Shown: positions 53,438 through 63,276, counted from the stretch's first letter. The stretch is DNA of 64,000 bases from JAFGPL01 sp963781805 (GCA_963781805.1 CAWAHF010000004.1:3782001-3846000), one strand, 5' to 3'. Program-made: numbers and translations. The notes: generated by a model from the sequence alone, not told the origin.

Positions 53438-54688
53438 CTAAAATGAATCCAACCTTTGCACTACAACATTTTTCACCGAATCGAATGCAGGCATATCTTC
53501 TTTTTTTACCGGATCAACAGATGGCGCTTCTACTTTTAAGGGATCCACCGGAGTATTGTTTTTATAAAATCTGAAATCCAGATGCGGCCCGGTGCTTAAC
53601 CCGGAACTGCCAACATACCCGATAATATCGCCTTGTTTCACATACGTTCCTTTGGTAACTCCTTTGCCATATCTGCTCAAATGAAAATATGCCGTAGTAT
53701 AAACACTGTTATGCCTGATTTTTATCATCCTTCCGGCGCCACCTTCAAATCCCATTTTTATAATTTTCCCATCTCCGATAGCTACCACGGGTGTTCCAAT
53801 TGGCGCTGCGTAATCCACCCCAAAGTGCGGACGACGGATTTTCAGGATGGGATGCATGCGGCTGTATGAAAACCTCGAACTTATATGTGAATATCTTAGC
53901 GGCGCTTTCAAAAATGCTTTTCTTAAACTGTTGCCATCCACATCAAAATAACTCTCGATGCTGTCCTGAATAAATGGAATGGCATAATAATCCCGGTTTT
54001 CATGTCTGAAAAAGGCTCCGAAGATTTTATCAATGCCAACAGAATTCGTATCCACATACATTTCATTATAAACAACCCTAAAACTATCGCCAACCTGTAA
54101 TCCAAAGAAATCAATGGTCCAGGCATAAATTTCAGATAATTCAATGGCCATCATAGGATTGATATTATTATCTTTCATTGCATTCCATAATGAGCTTTCG
54201 ATTTTCCCTGCCGAGGTTTTTTCAACATATTTCACCTTTTTTTCTCTGACAGATATTTTCAGGCTATCGGTAAAATCAAAGAATATATATTCAACCGGTG
54301 TATGCTCGTATACAAAATATTCAAGCTGATAAAGGCTGTCGGTACTCAAAAAAGCCGTATAATCATTCCCTGCCTTGATTTTTCTCACATCAAAAACTTT
54401 CTTTTCATTCAGAATCAGGTTTTTAATACTCCCTTCGGGCAGATTGAACAAGGACAATATTTCAAGCAGATTTTGATTTCTTTTCACCTTCCCGTGTTCT
54501 ACAAAAAAAGAATCCACAGGCAGTCCAAAAAGTTTGTTTACAACCAACTCTTCTGTTGTTAGGGTATCATTTACAGCTTCTATGTTAATATCTTCAACCT
54601 TTCGTTTTTCAAACAAATAGATAAAAATTAACCCCACGATGATTATGATTGGTATAACAAACAGTAAGATTCTCTTTGTTGGATTCAT
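53438..54688 (-). CDS. M23-family (LytM-type) peptidase-like protein
   Basis: 416 aa. One N-terminal membrane segment (about 6-26), a periplasmic region of about 250 residues, and a C-terminal LytM domain (about 285-390). The first zinc motif HFGVDYAAP (HxxxD) is intact and AYFHLSRYG gives a further His. The usual HLHFE motif instead reads GPHLDFRF, so the second His, normally a zinc ligand, is Asp. The enzyme may use Asp as ligand or be an inactive regulator of cell-wall hydrolysis. Single gene, 35 bases after leuS. Confidence 0.88.
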   Translation of the reverse strand: MNPTKRILLFVIPIIIIVGLIFIYLFEKRKVEDINIEAVNDTLTTEELVVNKLFGLPVDSFFVEHGKVKRNQNLLEILSLFNLPEGSIKNLILNEKKVFDVRKIKAGNDYTAFLSTDSLYQLEYFVYEHTPVEYIFFDFTDSLKISVREKKVKYVEKTSAGKIESSLWNAMKDNNINPMMAIELSEIYAWTIDFFGLQVGDSFRVVYNEMYVDTNSVGIDKIFGAFFRHENRDYYAIPFIQDSIESYFDVDGNSLRKAFLKAPLRYSHISSRFSYSRMHPILKIRRPHFGVDYAAPIGTPVVAIGDGKIIKMGFEGGAGRMIKIRHNSVYTTAYFHLSRYGKGVTKGTYVKQGDIIGYVGSSGLSTGPHLDFRFYKNNTPVDPLKVEAPSVDPVKKEDMPAFDSVKNVVVQRLDSF

Positions 54689-54723
54689 CCTGTATATTTA
54701 TAATTAGTATTCAAGTTCTGTAA

Positions 54724-57393
54724 TTATCCCACCACAATATTGACAATTTTTTTAGGAACGACAATGACTTTTTTTACCTGTCTGCCTTCAATCCATTTCT
54801 TTGCCATCTCGTGATTCAATATGTTAGTTTCTATCTCTTTCACAGGCATATCCAGCGGCAATTCAAGCTTAAACCGAAGTTTACCATTAACCGAGACCGG
54901 ATAATCGAAGGTATGTTCAATAAGAAATTTATCATCGTATTGAGGAAAAGGTTCATAAGCCAGCGTGGAATGGTTTCCATATTGATACCACAATTCTTCA
55001 GCAAGATGCGGCGCAAAGGGAGCAAGACACTTAATAAATTTCTCTGCGGAGTCTTTCGTTACGTTCCCTTTTTTCATGCAATGATTGGTAAATTCCATCA
55101 TCTTGGCAATGGCCGTATTGAAATGCAGGCTTTCTATATCGCCCTGTACTTTTTTTATAGTTTGATGTAGAATTTTTAACGTTTCCGTATCTTCATCACC
55201 AGCAACAAGATTGTTTTTTTCGGAGAAAAATTTACAAACCCTGGACAAGAATCCGAATACTCCTTTCACGCCGCTTTCGGTCCATGGCTTTGTTGTATCC
55301 AGCGGACCCATAAACATTTCGTACAGGCGTAACGAGTCGGCACCGAAATTTTTTACCACATCGTCAGGATTAACCACATTTTTAAGCGTTTTGGACATCT
55401 TGGCCACAATCTGAACCAATTCTTCCCTGGTAATTTTAGAATAAAATTTACCGTCACGCTCTTCCACTTCGTCAGATGGAACTTTCGAACCCGATTTGGT
55501 TTCGTAGGCAAAAGCCAGAATCATACCCTGGTTGTAAAGTTTTGCGTAGGGTTCATCGGTAGAAACAATTCCCAAATCGAACAATACCTTGTGCCAGAAA
55601 CGACTGTATAACAGGTGCAATACAGCATGCTCGGCTCCGCCAATGTATAAATCGACCGGCATCCAGTAGTTTTCTTTTTCGTTGGAAAAGGGTTCTTTGT
55701 CGTTTTTAGGATCGACAAATCTAAGGTAATACCAGCAGGAACCGGCCCATTGCGGCATAGTATTGGTTTCTCTTCTGCCTGTTCGGCCTTTCTCATCTTT
55801 TACCAAAAGCCACTCTTTGGCATTCGATAAAGGAGATTCTCCGTTTTCGCCTGGCTGGTATTTTTCCAGTTTTGGCAGAACCACTGGCAATTCTGCATCA
55901 TCAAGTACCGATATTTCTCCGTCATCCCAGTGAATTACCGGAAACGGTTCTCCCCAGTACCGCTGTCTGCTAAACAACCAGTCGCGGATTTTATAATTTA
56001 TTTTTGCTTCTCCGATTTCTTTCTTTTCAAGCCAGTCAGTTATTTTTTTAATACCCTGTTCTTTGTTCAGTCCGTTGATATCAATTCCTCTTGCACGATC
56101 GGATGAATTGATATAAATCCCATCTTCTGTCCAGCACGCTTTGCCGGCAAGCACGTTGGCTTGTAGCTCGTTATCAATGGTTGCCGGGGTCATTATGGGT
56201 ACAATGGGAATATGGAATTTTTGTGCGAATTCAAAGTCACGGGTATCATGTGCAGGGACAGCCATAATAGCGCCTGTTCCATATCCGGTCAATACATAAT
56301 CTGCCACCCAGATGGGGATACGTTCACCATTTACCGGGTTTTGTGCATAACGTCCGCTAAATACTCCGGTTTTTTCCTTGGATAAATCGGTGCGGTCGAG
56401 ATCAGATTTAAGCGATGATGCCTGAATATAATCCTTTACTGCTTTTTCGAATTCGTCAGTCACCAGTTTTTTCAATAACTCATGTTCGGGCGCAATGACC
56501 ATGTAAGTAGCGCCAAATAATGTATCAGGCCGGGTGGTAAATACTCTTAACACCTCATTTAATCCTTCCACAGCGAAATCAATCTCTGCCCCGGTAGATC
56601 GGCCAATCCAGTTTCGTTGCATTTCTTTCACACCTTCGGGCCAGTCGAGTTTATCAAGACCACTCAATAGTCTTTCAGCATATAAAGGAATCCGGAGCAT
56701 CCATTGTTTTAAATAACGACGTTCAACTTCTTTGGTTCCACACTTTTCGTGGGATCCATCATTCAAAACTTCTTCATTGGCACAAACAATTTTACAGGTT
56801 CGACACCACCATACCTGGGCATTGTCATAATAAGCCAGTCTTTTGCTGTCTTTATAATCCCTTATTGCCTTTTCTCCGTTGGATTTGATGTCTTCCGGAA
56901 TTTCAAGTTCATTAATATGTCTGCCCTTTTGCAGCTTTTCATCAAACCAGGTATTATAAAGCCTGATAAAAATCCATTGGCTCCATTTGTAATAATTGGT
57001 ATCGGTGGTATTGATTTCCCTGTCCCAATCGTAGCTCAGCCCAAGTGATTTAATCTGGCGGCGGAACGTATCACAGTTTTTATTTGTAATGATGGCCGGA
57101 TGGGTGCCGGTTTGAATGGCATATTGTTCTGCCGGAAGTCCGAAAGCATCCCATCCCATGGGATGAAGCACATTGAATCCCATCATACGTTTATAACGGC
57201 AGACAATATCGGTTGCAGTGTAGCCTTCGGGATGACCTACGTGCAAACCGCTGCCGGAAGGATAGGGAAACATATCGAGTACATACATTCTCTTTTCTTT
57301 CGGGAAAGAAGGATCTTCAGTCGTCTTAAATGTCTTGTTTTCATCCCAGTATTTCTGCCACTTCTTTTCTATCTCTGTAAAATTGTAATCCAT
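54724..57393 (-). CDS. leuS: Leucyl-tRNA synthetase
   Basis: 889 aa. Class I synthetase with YPSGSGLHVGHPEGYTATD (HIGH motif HVGH at 51-54). The editing domain includes FTTRPDTLFGATYMVIAPEH, and GTGAIMAVPAHDTRDFEFA contains the conserved Asp for post-transfer editing. The second signature is AKMSKTLKNVVNPDD, so KMSKS reads KMSKT. Anticodon-binding domain at the C-terminus. Full length. It lies upstream of the M23 gene on the same strand; a shared transcript is possible. Confidence 0.97.
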   Translation of the reverse strand: MDYNFTEIEKKWQKYWDENKTFKTTEDPSFPKEKRMYVLDMFPYPSGSGLHVGHPEGYTATDIVCRYKRMMGFNVLHPMGWDAFGLPAEQYAIQTGTHPAIITNKNCDTFRRQIKSLGLSYDWDREINTTDTNYYKWSQWIFIRLYNTWFDEKLQKGRHINELEIPEDIKSNGEKAIRDYKDSKRLAYYDNAQVWWCRTCKIVCANEEVLNDGSHEKCGTKEVERRYLKQWMLRIPLYAERLLSGLDKLDWPEGVKEMQRNWIGRSTGAEIDFAVEGLNEVLRVFTTRPDTLFGATYMVIAPEHELLKKLVTDEFEKAVKDYIQASSLKSDLDRTDLSKEKTGVFSGRYAQNPVNGERIPIWVADYVLTGYGTGAIMAVPAHDTRDFEFAQKFHIPIVPIMTPATIDNELQANVLAGKACWTEDGIYINSSDRARGIDINGLNKEQGIKKITDWLEKKEIGEAKINYKIRDWLFSRQRYWGEPFPVIHWDDGEISVLDDAELPVVLPKLEKYQPGENGESPLSNAKEWLLVKDEKGRTGRRETNTMPQWAGSCWYYLRFVDPKNDKEPFSNEKENYWMPVDLYIGGAEHAVLHLLYSRFWHKVLFDLGIVSTDEPYAKLYNQGMILAFAYETKSGSKVPSDEVEERDGKFYSKITREELVQIVAKMSKTLKNVVNPDDVVKNFGADSLRLYEMFMGPLDTTKPWTESGVKGVFGFLSRVCKFFSEKNNLVAGDEDTETLKILHQTIKKVQGDIESLHFNTAIAKMMEFTNHCMKKGNVTKDSAEKFIKCLAPFAPHLAEELWYQYGNHSTLAYEPFPQYDDKFLIEHTFDYPVSVNGKLRFKLELPLDMPVKEIETNILNHEMAKKWIEGRQVKKVIVVPKKIVNIVVG

Positions 57394-57577
57394 TCTATGT
57401 CAATCAAGTTTTAATTCAAATTTGGAATGGACAAAAGTATAAAATATTGTAACAAATAAAATCTTTGTTTTGGCGTCATTTTGTATGAATCCCAACAGGT
57501 CATATCGTATGGATATAAACAATTACCCTAAGTATCTGCTGAGTATTAGTATGAATCGTGTGATAGAAATTCGCTGT

Positions 57578-58354
57578 CTACCAGTTTTCATCGGCTTTGT
57601 CAATAACCTGATTCGAATAGCCTTTTCCGAGGTATTTATCGATGAAACCATGAGCAAGATAGATCAATGGTGTGAGAATGATTGCGAGGCCGACCTTATA
57701 AAAATATTGCACTGTACCCACTGAAAAAATATCTTTCAGCTGCCAGTTTCCCAGCAGATAGAAGGCTATAAACAAAATCAGGTAACTGTCGATAATCTGC
57801 GAAATAATGGTGGAACCGGTGGCTCTCACCCACAAAAGCCGATGACCCGTTATTTTTCTGAAGAAATGAAACACATACACGTCGATAAACTGGCTTAGTA
57901 AAAAGGCAGAAATTGAACCGATGACGATACCAACGCCCTGCCGGAAAATTGTTTTATATGCATAATTGATATCAAACGCATTCCCTGCATTGTCTATACT
58001 GTTTGCATCGAGCCAGAATTTAGCAGGTGGAAGTTTAGTCCCGGTAATGATTATGATGGATGCATACGCAATAAGACCTGCTGTAAGAAAACTTATGCGT
58101 CGCACACCCTGTTTGCCAAAATATTCATTCATGATATCGGATGTGATAAAAACGAATGGCCAGATGATCACCCCGATGCTCATATTTATTTTTCCGGGGA
58201 CATCTGGATCATCTGTGAGCCCCAACATTCCTTCGACACTGAATATTTTTACCCCTATAAATTCGGCAACGATGGCATTGCAAATAAAGAAGGCGCCAAG
58301 CAGAACATATAGATTGAAAAGCTTTGAAGGGATTTTATTGGAATTATTCTCCAT
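57578..58354 (-). CDS. Queuosine-precursor transporter (YhhQ/VUT family)
   Basis: 258 aa, about six to seven membrane segments. Conserved parts: NAIVAEFIGVKIFSVEGMLG, FITSDIMNEYFGKQGVRRIS, and FRKITGHRLLWVRATGSTII followed by SQIIDSYLILFIAFY, all typical of the YhhQ family that imports 7-cyano-7-deazaguanine or 7-aminomethyl-7-deazaguanine for tRNA queuosine. Single gene, divergent from the tRNA-Arg gene. Confidence 0.9.
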   Translation of the reverse strand: MENNSNKIPSKLFNLYVLLGAFFICNAIVAEFIGVKIFSVEGMLGLTDDPDVPGKINMSIGVIIWPFVFITSDIMNEYFGKQGVRRISFLTAGLIAYASIIIITGTKLPPAKFWLDANSIDNAGNAFDINYAYKTIFRQGVGIVIGSISAFLLSQFIDVYVFHFFRKITGHRLLWVRATGSTIISQIIDSYLILFIAFYLLGNWQLKDIFSVGTVQYFYKVGLAIILTPLIYLAHGFIDKYLGKGYSNQVIDKADENW

Positions 58355-58471
58355 TTGAAATCTGAAAGTTTAGGTAGATAACAGATTAATTTATTAATTG
58401 TTAATTGTAAAGATAGGATAATTGTTCTGACTGATTTGAATCAATGCTTGTTAGAATTGAAAATTCATGAT

Positions 58472-58479
58472 TATATTTG
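58472..58479 (+). promoter_or_regulatory. tRNA-Arg promoter, -7 box
   Basis: TATATTTG, exactly TAnnTTTG, ending seven bases before the first tRNA base. CTTG lies 21 bases upstream at about 58447-58450. Confidence 0.7.
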
Positions 58480-58485
58480 CACGCT

Positions 58486-58561
58486 GGCCCCGTAGTTCAA
58501 TGGATAGAATGTCAGATTCCGGTTCTGAAGGTTGTGGGTTCGAGTCCCGCCGGGGTCACCA
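58486..58561 (+). tRNA. tRNA-Arg, anticodon CCG
   Basis: 76 bases including encoded CCA. Acceptor stem GGCCCCG/CGGGGTC (one G-T pair), discriminator A, anticodon arm TCAGA-TTCCGGT-TCTGA giving CCG, and T arm with GGTTCGAGTCC. It reads CGG codons. The last 26 bases are also present in a second copy at 59518-59543 without the rest of the gene. Confidence 0.96.
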
Positions 58562-58775
58562 AAACAAAAAAATACCCTGAAATAATTTAATTTTCAGGGC
58601 ATTTTTTTGTTTTTTAATCTAATCATTTACCTGTTAATCCACGATTTTCCAGCATGGGTTGTATATCAGGTTTATGTCCGATGAAATCGTAAAACATTTT
58701 ATTGCAGTCTTCGGTGTTTCCGCGCGACAGGATCATGTCGCGGAAGCGTTGTCCGTTGGTTCCCGTCATACCCCC
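58536..58775. repeat. 240-bp direct repeat, left copy
   Basis: Nearly identical to 59518-59757 (offset 982). Contents: 3' end of tRNA-Arg, the terminator, and about the last 170 bases of the M3 peptidase coding sequence on the opposite strand. Only the left copy has the whole tRNA; only the right copy has the whole peptidase gene. The repeats enclose the RAYT unit. Confidence 0.92.
58575..58608 (+). terminator. Terminator after tRNA-Arg
   Basis: CCCTGAAA...TTTCAGGG followed by CATTTTTTT. An identical copy occurs at 59557-59590 where, read on the minus strand with its flanking A/T runs, it also ends the M3 peptidase gene. Confidence 0.85.
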
Positions 58776-58808
58776 CGTTCGCCAGAGGCTTTGAAGAAAA
58801 AAAACAGG

Positions 58809-59518
58809 CTGTTCGGCTAAGGCTACAGCCTTAGTCGAATATATCTGTACAGGCTATTGCCTGAAAAACAATTATATTTGCTGATACTAAAATTCAAAAT
58901 GTCAACAGGATATAAAATGTCCGAACCTGATGGATTGTATTATCTGACATTCCAAATTGTCGGATGGGTTGATTTATTTACCCGACAGATATACAAGGAC
59001 ATTGCTGTCGAAAGTTTTAAGCATTGTCAACAGCATAAAGGATTAAATCTATTTGCTTATGTTATCATGTCAAATCACATACATTTATTAGCTCAGAGCG
59101 CATCGGGAGATTTAAGCGGAATTGTAAGAGATTTCAAAAGCTATACAAGTAAAAAGTTTTTAGAAGTAATTGATGAAAATATTGAAAGCAGAAGCGACTG
59201 GATGAAAATTGTTTTTGAGTATCATGGAAAATACAAAAACAAACAGACTTATCAAATCTGGACACATGAGAATCATCCTGAGTTGGTATTTAGTCAGACT
59301 TTTATTGAACAAAAAACAGATTATATTCACAACAATCCGGTTCGGTCAGGTATAGTTGAAAAACCTGAAGATTATATCTATTCAAGTGCACGGAATTATG
59401 CGAATCTGGATTATGTTCTTGAGGTTTTAAAAATGGATTTTTTATGGAAAACTGTTTAAAGTAAAAAGGCTGAGCCTTAGGCAATATATTCGACTTAGGC
59501 TGAGCCTAAGCCGAACAG
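58809..59518 (+). mobile_element. REP-associated transposase unit (RAYT with flanking inverted REPs)
   Basis: 36-base inverted repeats at 58809-58844 and 59484-59518 share CTGTTCGGCT, AGGCT, AGCCT and AGTCGAATATAT, with one indel. Each contains an internal palindrome (AAGGCTacAGCCTT and TTAGGCTcAGCCTAA), as REP sequences do. Between them is a single Y1-transposase gene. The right end falls exactly at the start of the second 240-bp copy. Confidence 0.82.
58899..59459 (+). CDS. REP-associated tyrosine transposase (Y1, HUH family)
   Basis: 186 aa from the ATG at 58899 (the frame is open to 58857, but MSTGYKMSEPDGLYYLTF is the normal start). The HUH motif is MSNHIHLLAQ. The catalytic Tyr is probably in FKSYTSKKFLE. 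C-terminus has DYIHNNPVRSGIVEKPEDYI followed by YSSARNY, a hallmark of this group. A TATATTTG box at 58873-58880 supplies a promoter inside the unit. These proteins nick and join single-stranded REP DNA and are usually single-copy, domesticated relatives of IS200/IS605 transposases. Confidence 0.92.
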   Translation: MSTGYKMSEPDGLYYLTFQIVGWVDLFTRQIYKDIAVESFKHCQQHKGLNLFAYVIMSNHIHLLAQSASGDLSGIVRDFKSYTSKKFLEVIDENIESRSDWMKIVFEYHGKYKNKQTYQIWTHENHPELVFSQTFIEQKTDYIHNNPVRSGIVEKPEDYIYSSARNYANLDYVLEVLKMDFLWKTV

Positions 59519-59757
59519 GGTTCGAGTCCCGCCGGGGTCACCAAAACAAAAAAATACCCTGAAATAATTTAATTTTCAGGGCATTTTTTTGTTTTTTAAC
59601 CTGATCATTTACCTGTTAATCCACGATTTTCCAGCATGGGTTGTATATCAGGTTTATGTCCGATGAAATCGTAAAACATTTTATTGTAGTCTTCGGTGTT
59701 TCCGCGCGACAGGATCATGTCGCGGAAGCGTTGTCCGTTGGTTCCCGTCATACCCCC
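59518..59757. repeat. 240-bp direct repeat, right copy
   Basis: Starts GGGTTCGAGTCCCGCC (the T arm and 3' acceptor of tRNA-Arg), then terminator and the true 3' end of the M3 peptidase gene. A handful of differences from the left copy (for example AACCTG versus AATCTA after the T-run), so the duplication is not brand new. Confidence 0.92.
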
Positions 59758-61752
59758 GTTTTCTTTAAACCAGTTGTAGGCATCGTCATCCAGCATTTCC
59801 GACCACAAATAGGCGTAATAACCTGCCGCATATCCATTGCTCCAGATATGAAGGAAATAGCTGGAACGGTAACGCGGAGGTACCTGCGGAAGATCAAGAT
59901 GAGTGCGTTTCAAAGCGGCAATTTCAAAGTCGTCGACTGATTTTATCGAATCACCGGCCGGAATGGTATGCCATTCCATATCAAGATCTGCCGCTGCCAA
60001 TATTTCTGTCAGTGCATAGCCCTGGTTGAATTTCTGAGATTTTTTGATTTTTTCAACCAGCTGTTGCGGCATCGGTTTCCCGGTTTTGTAGTGCACTGCA
60101 TAATGTTGGAATACCTTTGGCTCCAACGCCCAATGTTCATTAAACTGCGAAGGCAGTTCAACAAAATCGCGGGCTACGCTGGTGCCCGACAAACTGGGGT
60201 ATGTTTGATCGGCAAAGAAACCATGCAACGCATGTCCAAATTCATGAAACATGGTGGTCACATCATCGTAGGTGATGAGGGCAGGTTCACCAGGAGCCGG
60301 TTTGGTGAAGTTGCATACATTGTAAATCACCGGTTTTGTCCCTAACAACTTTGATTGTTCAACTACATTACTCATCCAGGCGCCGCCTGATTTGTTGTCG
60401 CGCTTGAAATAATCACAATAAAATAAACCGATTTCGCTGCTGTCTTTGTCATAGAGAGTATACACACGCATGTCGTCGTTATAAACCGGGATGTCGTTCC
60501 TGCGTTTGAATGTCAATCCGTACAACTGGTTGGCGGCATAAAATACACCGTTTTCCAGTACATTGAATAATTCAAAGTAAGGTTTCACCTGATTTTCATC
60601 CAGATCGTACCGGGTTTTGCGAATCTTTTCAGCATAATAATTCCAATCCCAGGGTTGCAGTTCGAATCCACCTTTTTCTTTATCAATCACTGCCTGAATG
60701 TCGGCAGCTTCTTTTCGTGCTTTGGCTGTAGAGGCGGGTACGAGTTGTTTCAGGAAAGTCTGAACAACTTCAGGTGTTTTAGCCATCTGATCCTGTAAGG
60801 TCCATGCAGCATAATTGGGAAATCCGAGGAGATGTGCCTTTTCGGCCCGAATCTCAGCTAACCGTTTGATAATCGCTCGGGTATCGTTGTCGTCTCCTTT
60901 TTCAGCCCTGTTCCATGAAGCCTCAAATAATTTTTGACGGGTTTCCCGGTTCTCCAGTGATTGCAGGGCAGGTTGCTGGGTGGTATTTTGCAAAGGAAGC
61001 AACCATTCACCTTTCTTACCGGCCGCCTCAGCATTCTGTGCAGCTGAATTTAGAGCGCCTTCCGTAAGTCCCTTTAGAGCTTCTTTGTTATCCACTATAA
61101 AGGCGCCGGCTTTCGCAGCAGCTAACAACTGATTGGTAAATTTGGCGCTGAGTCCGGCTTCTTCTTCATTCAGCTTTTTTAATGCGGTTTTATTCTCTTC
61201 CGACAGATTAGCACCTGCCTTGATAAATTGAGTCTGATAGTATTCCAGCAACCGGGTTGATTCTTTATCCAGATTAAGTTCATCTTTCCTCTGGTAGATG
61301 GTTTTGAATCTTTTGTAAAGCTTTTCATTCAAATATACTGCATCTTGCAGCGCTGCCAGTTTTGGGGCAATATCTTCACTCAATTCCTGCAAAAGAGAAT
61401 CGGTATTGGCGCCGGAAAGCATGTTGAAAACCCCATTGACCCGGCGAAGAAGTTCACCACTCTTTTCCAATGCAACCAGTGTGTTTTCAAATGTAGGTTC
61501 CTCAGGACTTTCGGCAATTTTTTCTATTTCTGCTAATTGTTCTTTAAAGCCTTCATCGAAAGCAGGGGCAAAATCACTGTCCTTGATTTTTGTAAAATCG
61601 GGTGCCTGAAACGGCAGGGTACTGGCATGAATAAATGGATTTGAAGCCAGGTTTTTCGCGTTTTCCATAGATTTCTTTCGTTCTGAGTTTGAGTTGCATG
61701 CTGCCAGAAATAACAGGAGTATGCTTGTTGCTAAAATGGATAATTTTTTCAT
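59605..61752 (-). CDS. dcp: M3-family oligopeptidase, lipoprotein (Dcp-like)
   Basis: 715 aa from the chosen start MKKLSILATSILLLFLAACN, a lipoprotein signal with lipobox LAAC; the frame is open 57 codons further upstream, but that would bury the signal. The zinc motif TTMFHEFGHALHGF (HExxH) and downstream EHWALEP with the third ligand Glu-type region are intact. Family members are peptidyl-dipeptidases/oligopeptidases degrading short peptides; here probably anchored in the envelope. The last 50 or so codons are duplicated at 58.6 kb. Confidence 0.92.
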   Translation of the reverse strand: MKKLSILATSILLLFLAACNSNSERKKSMENAKNLASNPFIHASTLPFQAPDFTKIKDSDFAPAFDEGFKEQLAEIEKIAESPEEPTFENTLVALEKSGELLRRVNGVFNMLSGANTDSLLQELSEDIAPKLAALQDAVYLNEKLYKRFKTIYQRKDELNLDKESTRLLEYYQTQFIKAGANLSEENKTALKKLNEEEAGLSAKFTNQLLAAAKAGAFIVDNKEALKGLTEGALNSAAQNAEAAGKKGEWLLPLQNTTQQPALQSLENRETRQKLFEASWNRAEKGDDNDTRAIIKRLAEIRAEKAHLLGFPNYAAWTLQDQMAKTPEVVQTFLKQLVPASTAKARKEAADIQAVIDKEKGGFELQPWDWNYYAEKIRKTRYDLDENQVKPYFELFNVLENGVFYAANQLYGLTFKRRNDIPVYNDDMRVYTLYDKDSSEIGLFYCDYFKRDNKSGGAWMSNVVEQSKLLGTKPVIYNVCNFTKPAPGEPALITYDDVTTMFHEFGHALHGFFADQTYPSLSGTSVARDFVELPSQFNEHWALEPKVFQHYAVHYKTGKPMPQQLVEKIKKSQKFNQGYALTEILAAADLDMEWHTIPAGDSIKSVDDFEIAALKRTHLDLPQVPPRYRSSYFLHIWSNGYAAGYYAYLWSEMLDDDAYNWFKENGGMTGTNGQRFRDMILSRGNTEDYNKMFYDFIGHKPDIQPMLENRGLTGK

Positions 61753-62215
61753 TTGTTTCATTATTTTATTGCTTACAAGTAGAGATTCAATTGTTGGTTT
61801 ATGTTCAGAAAATTTTAAAAAGTGGGAAAATACTATCTTTTGATGATAAGAACAATGATGTTTTATGTTATTCTTGAATTTTCCGATAAAAAAAATGAAA
61901 CGCTCAATTTTCCCGGTTTTCATAATACCAAAAAAAATCTATTCATAGACAAGAAGGAGAATTTGACAGAAAAACACTAAATGGCTATTACAGACTAATT
62001 TTGTAACTATATGGAGTAAGATGCTATTTCAGTGAAATAACTTTTAAGAAATTAGACCCCAAAAATTTTATTAAAACTACCCTTATCAAAAGAATAATGG
62101 TTAGATATCTGTAAGGAAGTATAAGAAACCTGCCAAGGCGATAAGAAATGTTTAAAGGCTGAAACAGGCTAAATGCACTCTGTTTTTCAAAATAGAGAAA
62201 TATTTTAATTAAAAA
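61753..62215. other. Gene-free stretch
   Basis: 463 AT-rich bases upstream of the M3 peptidase start and downstream of the beta-barrel gene. I see no RNA gene, repeat or clear terminator. Confidence 0.5.
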
Positions 62216-62764
62216 TTACAACCTATATCGTATTCCGGCATGCAACGAAATCGGGAAAATTGGTTCTATATAATTAATAATTTCCATCCTCAATTTCACC
62301 GGGATTTCAATTTTGTCTGAAATAGAGATTGAATAACAGGCTGATGCCAATGCGCCAAACTTAAGTCCGTACAAAAAATTTAATTCAGGACCTATATCAA
62401 ATGATACTGCACTGTTTATTCCTAATCTTACAATCGGGGTAATCTTAAATGTATTAATTGAATATTCGCGATAAATATCATAAGATCCATATGGCGCCCT
62501 TATACTATACCAGAACAAATGCTGGTACATTAGTTCGGCACCAAAACCAATATTTCCGGTTACAGGTAAAAAAAATTGTCCGCTCACTCCACCGTTAAAT
62601 TGTCCCCAATCTGTTGCCTCAGTATGGGCAATTTCATCTTTTTCAACAATACCTTCAATATCTACAGCAGAATAACCAATTCCTACAGTAACTTCGGCTG
62701 ATTTTTGAGAAAAACCAATTGACGGTAAAATAGTTAGCAATAGAATGCATAGTTTATTTTTCAT
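62216..62764 (-). CDS. Small outer-membrane beta-barrel-like protein
   Basis: 182 aa. Signal peptide (MKNKLCILLLTILPSIGFSQ), then alternating hydrophobic/polar strands with aromatic residues (VTVGIGYSAVDIEG, GFGAELMYQHLFWYSI, FDIGPELNFLYGLKFG) and a C-terminus HAGIRYRL typical of small porin-like barrels. No specific family recognised. It is alone on the minus strand. Confidence 0.7.
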   Translation of the reverse strand: MKNKLCILLLTILPSIGFSQKSAEVTVGIGYSAVDIEGIVEKDEIAHTEATDWGQFNGGVSGQFFLPVTGNIGFGAELMYQHLFWYSIRAPYGSYDIYREYSINTFKITPIVRLGINSAVSFDIGPELNFLYGLKFGALASACYSISISDKIEIPVKLRMEIINYIEPIFPISLHAGIRYRL

Positions 62765-63276
62765 GGTTTTTTCTTTTAGGAGTATAAATATAGGGTTTTT
62801 ATAAATTAATAAAAAATTCGTAAGATTTGGAAAGCTACTAAAATTGAAATCAATAATTTAAAACGAAATTCATTGTCTTAAGCAAAGGCAAAATAGGGTA
62901 TTTAAAAATTTTATCCGGTACAATTATGGTTTGAGATTACTTTTAGTTCTCTTTTTGAAATCATCTGTCTAAAGGGTATCCATTATTATTAAAATTATAT
63001 AAAAGTCTTTTTAACTAGCATAAAATCCATGATTCATACTAACAAATGAACCAAAAACTTGTCTAAACCTGAAATTGAATAATTTTTTTGCTTTTTTTAT
63101 TTAAAAATTGTACATTTATTGCTTGATTATAAGTAGTTTACCTCAATATCTTTTATTGATCAGAGTTTATGTAGAAATCCAGAAATGAAGTTGTGGTGAA
63201 AAGTAAGGTATTCTGTCTTCTTTTCACTCAATAAATGTTTTTTTTCATCGCTAGTATGCTATAATATTAATCCGTT
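62765..63276. other. Gene-free stretch upstream of the beta-galactosidase gene
   Basis: 512 AT-rich bases between divergent genes. It probably contains both promoters, but I could not fix a convincing -33/-7 pair. No repeat or RNA gene noticed. Confidence 0.4.

Noticed and set aside
54724..57393. KMSKT instead of KMSKS in leucyl-tRNA synthetase as sign of a defect
   Set aside because: The last residue of this signature varies naturally and Thr keeps the hydroxyl; the protein is otherwise complete.
59641..60345. Plus-strand frames opposite the M3 peptidase gene
   Set aside because: Antisense shadows of a clearly identified gene.
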